Positions 60,127 through 64,000 of a stretch of DNA of 64,000 nucleotides are shown here, piece after piece. Location: assembly GCF_900177045.1 (NCBI RefSeq), contig NZ_LT841358.1, forward strand, positions 761,073 through 825,072, written 5' to 3'. The notes beneath the pieces are model-generated. The model saw only the letters and a list, made by a program, of their open reading frames with translations, was not told where the DNA came from and made no database searches. A program made the position numbers and the translations under genes. The DNA is from Candidatus Nitrosotalea okcheonensis (GTDB taxonomy: Archaea > Thermoproteota > Nitrososphaeria > Nitrososphaerales > Nitrosopumilaceae). Each line of letters opens with the position of its first letter. The stretch's first letter is position 1.

Positions 60127-60420
60127 TTATTTTTCAATGTTCCTCTTTTTTCTCTTGCTTGGTGGCGACCATCGTTTTAGCAACAAAGAACTGTTTGTCA
60201 CCGAAACAGAACTTGCTGCCATGGCAAGACCTGCAAGAGTAGGATATAGGAGGCCCAACCGGTCACTGGAATTAATGCAACAACATTTTGAGCACATGAT
60301 ACACATTTGGATTTTTCCTCAATACCGCAATAGTTTGAATGCATTTGCGGGTTTGTTTGAATTTGTCGTGTCTGTATTTTGTCACTATTTTGGTCAAGAT
60401 TTAGATGCCGTCACAATAAA
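60127..60420 (-). pseudogene. Remnant of a P1B-type (copper) transport ATPase C-terminus
   Basis: On the minus strand one phase reads LGLLYPTLAGLAMAASSVSV, then TNSSLLLKRWSPPSKRKKRN, ending at TAA 60129-60127. This is the conserved C-terminal hallmark of copper P-type ATPases (two last helices and basic tail). Just upstream the homologous reading continues in a different phase as QNVVALIPVTG, equivalent to the YNVxAIPIAAG segment, so a frameshift lies near 60260. Further upstream the resemblance fades and stops occur in every phase. No N-terminal part or motor remains. A decayed gene; the border near 60420 is an estimate. Confidence 0.6.
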
Positions 60421-60427
60421 TTCAATA

Positions 60428-61501
60428 TCAATTCTTTAGATGCAAGTCTATTGCTTTGTTAGCATCATTTTCTCCGTTACGTATCAGTTTTTTTATTGTA
60501 GCAAGAGAAAAATCAGAATCTTCAAACAGATACGGCGCATCTTCTTTCCTTTCAACACGTACTATGTCCCTTATTATTCCACCCCTCTCAACTGTCAATT
60601 TGTGATATGTTTTCTCCATCTCCAATATTTTCTGTTTCATATTATCATCTGCTTTTCCAGAATCCAGATAATTTGTCGTTATTTTATGCATGTCACCTAA
60701 GAGCTCAAGGTATCGTTTGAGCATATTTGAAACTCTGAGTGTATGCTCGATCTTGTCAAAGAACATGATGTCTCTTGCCCTGTGCCAGACTTCTTCCATG
60801 TTTTTTGGAAGCTCCTCTTGCACATGCGGAAAAAGATCCACAAGGTACACGTTTTTGTCCGAATCAGGTGAGGCGTTTATGGCGTCAATTAGGGGCGTGT
60901 TACTCAACAGTGTACCATCCCACAGATATCTTCCGCTTACTTTTGTCCATTGTATTCCATAGTAAGGATATCCTGCGCTAGCAAGTATGTGATCCACAGT
61001 AATGTTATCATATTTGCTATCAAAAATTGTTGGTTTTCCATTTTGTATATCAGTACAAGTAATAATTATTCTAGGACTGGCAGGTCTTCGTATCCTTTCA
61101 AAATCAACATACTCGTTTATTTTGTTTCGAAGCCGTGTATTATCATAGATATATGGAGAGTTATTTGAATCTGATACATTTGGACTGAGCCATCTTGGTG
61201 TAAATGCTTTATTTCCCCAGATTGATGCATGTGTTACAGAAGCAACGGCACGGGCTTTGTCAGGCAAGTGTGATGAGGTAACAGTGTCTGCCAGACTTAA
61301 CCAAAAATCTTCTAGTGCTTTTGCAGGCTCGTCATTCTTGGAACCTGTCATAATTGCAGCGTTAACGCTACCAATTGATGTAGCAGTAATTATGTCAAGT
61401 TTTATTTTATGCCTAGACATTGCCTTGTATACGCCACACTCGTATGCTCCTAGGGCACCTCCACCTTGCAATACAAAAACAGTTTCGATTTTTTTTACCA
61501 T
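60428..61501 (-). CDS. Patatin-like phospholipase / acyl hydrolase
   Basis: 357 residues. Patatin-like proteins use a Ser-Asp dyad to cleave acyl esters. Visible motifs: oxyanion glycine loop GGGALGAYECGVY (near 11-23), nucleophile TATSIGSVNA (near 40-49; A-x-S-x-G where G-x-S-x-G is usual) and the dyad Asp in LWDGTLLSNTP (near 192-202). The C-terminal ~110 residues are helical. Archaeal lipids are ethers, so the substrate is not an ordinary phospholipid of the same cell; exogenous lipids or acyl proteins are possible. Confidence 0.86.
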   Translation of the reverse strand: MVKKIETVFVLQGGGALGAYECGVYKAMSRHKIKLDIITATSIGSVNAAIMTGSKNDEPAKALEDFWLSLADTVTSSHLPDKARAVASVTHASIWGNKAFTPRWLSPNVSDSNNSPYIYDNTRLRNKINEYVDFERIRRPASPRIIITCTDIQNGKPTIFDSKYDNITVDHILASAGYPYYGIQWTKVSGRYLWDGTLLSNTPLIDAINASPDSDKNVYLVDLFPHVQEELPKNMEEVWHRARDIMFFDKIEHTLRVSNMLKRYLELLGDMHKITTNYLDSGKADDNMKQKILEMEKTYHKLTVERGGIIRDIVRVERKEDAPYLFEDSDFSLATIKKLIRNGENDANKAIDLHLKN

Positions 61502-61641
61502 AGTCCAATCATGATTGTCTCATTTGTTATCTTGTTAGAAAGAACTTTTTGATATATTTGACTTTTCCTTTTTGCAATTTGATTGGCATTTTTGCTGATT
61601 TTGTTGCAGCCAGTACTCATTTGTTTCTTGAACAAAACCAT
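61495..61641 (-). CDS. Possible 48-residue protein ahead of the patatin gene
   Basis: A minus-strand frame from ATG 61641 to TAA 61497-61495, overlapping the patatin ATG by 7 bp, as in translational coupling. The translation is basic, rich in Lys, Asn and Gln (KNANQIAKRKSQIYQKVLSN), with no motif. Listed as a weak candidate; it may be random sequence of the gap 61502-61774, which also holds the hairpin at 61656. Confidence 0.28.
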   Translation of the reverse strand: MVLFKKQMSTGCNKISKNANQIAKRKSQIYQKVLSNKITNETIMIGLW

Positions 61642-61655
61642 GCCAAGACAGTTAA

Positions 61656-61683
61656 TTGAGACATGGACACACCCATGTCTCGG
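61656..61683. repeat. Intergenic hairpin, copy 2 of a two-member dispersed family
   Basis: TTGAGACATGG, loop of about five bases, CCATGTCTCGG: nine perfect pairs GAGACATGG/CCATGTCTC flanked by weaker ones. It shares TAATTGAGAC...GG...CCCA.G.CTC with the reverse complement of the hairpin at 17183-17210, 44 kb away. Confidence 0.6.
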
Positions 61684-61774
61684 ATAGTTAGAGGTTGTTG
61701 ATACTCAGAAATCACGATTGATCAACCAAAAGGTAGTAGCATCTGTTTTTATTAAAAAAGGACACAGTAGGATT

Positions 61775-62650
61775 TTACAGCCAGATCCTATTTGATTTAA
61801 TATATCGTTTCATAAACCACTGCAAAAAAGGCATCTCGTCATTTTTCAAGTTCGATTTTTCAAGAACTGCATAGTATCGGTATCGTGAAACATATTCAAT
61901 GTTCAACATAGGATACCTGTTTTCATCAAGTATGCAATTCATTAACAGTCTTGATATTCTGCCATTGCCGTCACCAAATGGATGAATTGATACAAATTTG
62001 AGATGAGCCAATGCTGCAAGCTCAACCGGATTCATCCTGGATTTTGCAGACTGGTACCATTTGAAAAATTTTCTTAGGAGAGAAAAAACCTGATCACCTG
62101 GTGGAAACTTTGTTTTTCTTCCACGAATTGTGATTTCATAATCCCTTACATCACCAGCAAGGTCAATCTTTGTCTTGTTGAACATTTTTGTGTGCCAATA
62201 CCTAACAGTATCAAGTGAGATCTGTTTTTCATGTTTTAGCATCTCAAAAAAAACCTGTTCTGCAAGCTCGGTCTCAATCATATCTGATTTTGGTTTGTTG
62301 GAAGGTGTGACACCATCCCTCAACAATCTCTCAGTCTCAAGCTTGGTAAGTGTAGATCCTTCAATTCTCTGGGTATGATATGTAAACTGGATGACAAAAT
62401 CTTTCAACTCTTGCTCGATTACACTTTCTGGCATCTTTTTTTGGTTCGCAACAAAATTTTTGCGTATTAATTCCAGCTGAGGATACCAATCCTCTCTGTA
62501 AAATTCAAGCAGAAATCTTTTCTTTCGTTCTTCAATATCGACCGGTATTTCTTTTCCAAGATACTCTCTTTTGGTTCTCGATTTGTTGTGGTGGGTGAGA
62601 TAATAATAATAGGTCTGATTACTAGTTTTTTGTAGTATTACGCTGACCAT
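61775..62650 (-). CDS. Fic-family protein (adenylyltransferase-type)
   Basis: 291 residues. The Fic active motif HPFGDGNGR is intact at 223-231, followed by ISR. A candidate inhibitory motif TQRIEG is at 93-98 ([S/T]-x3-E-[G/N]), N-terminal to the core as in class II Fic proteins. Residues 1-45 resemble the small N-terminal beta element often found in archaeal and bacterial Fic proteins. Fic enzymes attach AMP to target proteins and are often part of toxin-antitoxin or element-borne modules. No separate antitoxin gene is present, consistent with the built-in inhibitory motif. TATA-like AAATATAAATA on the minus strand (about 62686-62676) predicts an almost leaderless transcript. Confidence 0.92.
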   Translation of the reverse strand: MVSVILQKTSNQTYYYYLTHHNKSRTKREYLGKEIPVDIEERKKRFLLEFYREDWYPQLELIRKNFVANQKKMPESVIEQELKDFVIQFTYHTQRIEGSTLTKLETERLLRDGVTPSNKPKSDMIETELAEQVFFEMLKHEKQISLDTVRYWHTKMFNKTKIDLAGDVRDYEITIRGRKTKFPPGDQVFSLLRKFFKWYQSAKSRMNPVELAALAHLKFVSIHPFGDGNGRISRLLMNCILDENRYPMLNIEYVSRYRYYAVLEKSNLKNDEMPFLQWFMKRYIKSNRIWL

Positions 62651-62660
62651 GAACTGGTTA

Positions 62661-62711
62661 TATTACCCTATGTATTTATATTTTCAATAAATTTACAATA
62701 AAGGGGTAATA
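62661..62711. promoter_or_regulatory. Long-spaced inverted repeat at the fic promoter
   Basis: TATTACCC (62661-62668) and its exact reverse complement GGGTAATA (62704-62711), 35 bp apart, enclose the likely TATA box of the fic gene. This is reminiscent of operator pairs bridged by a repressor. The rest of the gap to 62830 holds nothing recognised. Confidence 0.5.
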
Positions 62712-62830
62712 AGTTGGCTATGAAATACCCACGTTGGTACTATTTCATTTGTATTTGTTTATCTCCTTACTGATCAACTGAAAGGTTAACAGTATCCAAT
62801 CCAAGTCTTATCTTCATTTTCTAACTTGTC

Positions 62831-63274
62831 CTATCCCGCACTAATTTGTCTGCCAGTAACAAAAGTAGACCCGTCATTTGCTGTTGCAGATACCCTTACA
62901 GTATAGCTGTTACCATAAACAACTGCTGCATTTAGAATACCTTTTTGCTCCAATGTCTGACTAGGACCAATTCTTGTTGTATTCTGTGAAAGATTATACG
63001 TTACACCGTTAATGTCTACAGATATTGTTGTTTGAATGAAAGGTTTGTTTCCGGTATTTGACAAAACAATGTCATACCAAGTTAAAGTTCCAGACTGGAT
63101 TGCAGAAAGGGTTGCTGTGTTTATTGTGTATTGTATATTTGATGAGAGTATGCTGTTTGATGCATTCATGTAATCATAGACAATGCCAGACATTCCTACT
63201 GCTATGATCACCAGCAAAGAAATTGCATATGCAGAATGTATACCACGTCTTTTCACACATGCAAAACAAATCAA
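62831..63274 (-). CDS. Pilin-like protein (archaeal type IV pilin family)
   Basis: 147 residues. CVKRRGIHSAYAISLLVIIA (about residues 5-24) is a class III-like signal: basic RRG then a helix with small residues. The ~110-residue external domain is beta-rich with WYDIVLSNTGNKPFIQTTIS (near 61-80) and Asn/Thr richness. Slightly unlike standard pilins at the expected cleavage site. It is 11 bp downstream of the gene at 63286, which overlaps the ATPase gene, so the three form one operon. Confidence 0.75.
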   Translation of the reverse strand: MICFACVKRRGIHSAYAISLLVIIAVGMSGIVYDYMNASNSILSSNIQYTINTATLSAIQSGTLTWYDIVLSNTGNKPFIQTTISVDINGVTYNLSQNTTRIGPSQTLEQKGILNAAVVYGNSYTVRVSATANDGSTFVTGRQISAG

Positions 63275-63285
63275 GTTTTAAAGGC

Positions 63286-63549
63286 TCACATGTACTTTTG
63301 TCTTTTTGGCCGACTCAGAAATATCGGATCGTTTCTAATCAACTTGCCTGTACCATCATAAAGACATACATGATAAAGCACCTGTCCATTGGATTCGGAT
63401 ATTTTCTTGACATGCATGGTATAAGTTTGTGTTTCAAATTTATCCCCGACATGAAGATTTCCAATCTTTTCTTTCAAATCAATTTCAGAGATTCCAATGA
63501 TACCAGACATCTCTTGGAAATATTTGTAATACTTGTTTCTAAGCTGCAT
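63286..63549 (-). CDS. Small soluble protein between VirB4-like ATPase and pilin
   Basis: 87 residues. N-terminal helix (RNKYYKYFQEMSGIIG) then a beta-rich part, KIGNLHVGDKFETQTYTMHV (near 28-47), SNGQVLYHVCLYDGTGKLIR, ending in a basic tail. No recognised family. Its ATG overlaps the stop of the ATPase by 11 bp. The operon position suggests it works with the ATPase or pilin. Confidence 0.68.
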   Translation of the reverse strand: MQLRNKYYKYFQEMSGIIGISEIDLKEKIGNLHVGDKFETQTYTMHVKKISESNGQVLYHVCLYDGTGKLIRNDPIFLSRPKRQKYM

Positions 63550-64000
63550 CTGTGTTCAATGGAGATGTTCCAAACATGTCAAGCTCTTCTTTTGATGAAG
63601 TAATGGAACAACGAATCCTATAATCGCGTGTCAAGATCAAGGCATCTCCTGGAACAAATGTCTGAATCATCTCTTTTTCCTGTGGAGACAACTGCAATGA
63701 TTTTGCAAGTTCTTCAGCCGCAATCTCGTTGTTTCGTAGTATTATTTTTGTCTCACTGTTGTCAAAGAATGCACGCCCAGCTTCCGTCTTTGTTACATCT
63801 TCCACCCGTTGTGAAATAAACATGAAAATAACATTCTTTTTTCTTCCCATACGTGCAAGCAAATCAACAAATTTTGAGGCACTGGCAAACCTGAAGATGA
63901 GATGCCCTTCGTCAATTACAAGTATTTTTGGAATCTCCGTTGGTGCGGCTTCTATTTTTTTCCACAATTTGGCCAGTGCAAGAAAGCTAATCTTTGCCAC
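63539..64000 (-). CDS. VirB4-like ATPase, C-terminal part (5' end outside window)
   Basis: The last ~153 codons of a gene that enters from the right edge. Walker B with neighbouring acidic residue is in KILVIDEGHLIFRF (near residues 25-38 of the visible part); sensor and arginine-finger-like segments follow: RKKNVIFMFISQRVEDVTKTE and FFDNSETKIILRNNEIAAEE. The order matches VirB4/TraC-type motors of type IV secretion and conjugation. With the small protein and pilin downstream it resembles a pilus or DNA-transfer operon. Walker A should lie beyond 64000. Confidence 0.85.
   Translation of the reverse strand: MAKISFLALAKLWKKIEAAPTEIPKILVIDEGHLIFRFASASKFVDLLARMGRKKNVIFMFISQRVEDVTKTEAGRAFFDNSETKIILRNNEIAAEELAKSLQLSPQEKEMIQTFVPGDALILTRDYRIRCSITSSKEELDMFGTSPLNTDAA

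Noticed and set aside
60137-60439. 100-codon plus-strand frame
   Set aside because: Antisense to the P1B-ATPase remnant, which explains the sequence; no motif.
1-64000. CRISPR array, rRNA, insertion sequence or integrase
   Set aside because: No regularly spaced direct repeats, no rRNA-like conserved blocks and no transposase or tyrosine-recombinase motif were seen on either strand.

Overview
The window reads as a chromosomal segment of an ammonia-oxidising archaeon (Nitrososphaerota, formerly Thaumarchaeota). The decisive marker is a full-length archaeal amoA (34006-34656, minus strand). Supporting markers are archaeal housekeeping genes (SUI1, Tsr3, CofC/CofD for coenzyme F420), a gene for archaeal RNase P RNA, TATA-box promoters placed so that many transcripts would be leaderless or nearly so, and low G+C by eye. 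A P-type H+-ATPase, a cation/proton antiporter and a DUF202 protein would fit an acid-tolerant lineage such as Nitrosotalea, but that placement is inference.

Layout. 0-12 kb is core-like: a zinc-ribbon protein, SUI1, a CPBP protease, cofC-cofD, a secreted protein, RNase P RNA (antisense to the flanking genes), an APC permease with a universal-stress tail, Tsr3 and a very large surface protein with a lamin-tail domain. 12-24 kb holds stress, sulfur and energy functions: nitroreductase, Usp, DUF302, a double-rhodanese/metallo-beta-lactamase protein with a TauE-type sulfite exporter, a Met-rich membrane protein, the H+-ATPase, an orphan TAT-exported Rieske protein and the antiporter.

25-37 kb contains amoA and appears to be one regulatory neighbourhood. 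Five promoter regions carry tandem copies of a 13-bp element with consensus GTAGNNNATCTAC, usually 16-17 bp apart and immediately downstream of a TATA box. They serve a YncE-like propeller and a divergent membrane protein, a PadR regulator and a divergent ChrB-like protein, a winged-helix regulator, amoA and a divergent structured small RNA, and two divergent one-helix membrane peptides. A search of the whole window by eye found the intact element nowhere else. This is the most interesting signal in the window.

37-64 kb is accessory in character. It has a TraG/VirD4-type ATPase with an in-frame amber codon inside its Walker A motif, a ribbon-helix-helix regulator behind nested inverted repeats, a polyhydroxyalkanoate synthase with a PhaE-like partner, several very large secreted or membrane-anchored surface proteins, pilin-like proteins, a stand-alone protein resembling the N-terminal domain of conjugation ATPases, an arsenic operon (aquaporin, ArsC, ArsM) with a divergent HxlR-type regulator and a perfect operator palindrome, a decayed copper-ATPase remnant, a patatin-like lipase, a Fic protein and, at the right edge, a VirB4-like ATPase followed by a small protein and a pilin. 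The ATPases, pilins and surface proteins suggest a pilus, DNA-transfer or secretion apparatus or its remains.

Many small genes of 27-52 codons were found by reading the intergenic stretches, among them zinc-finger and single-helix peptides. No tRNA, rRNA, CRISPR array or insertion sequence was recognised.
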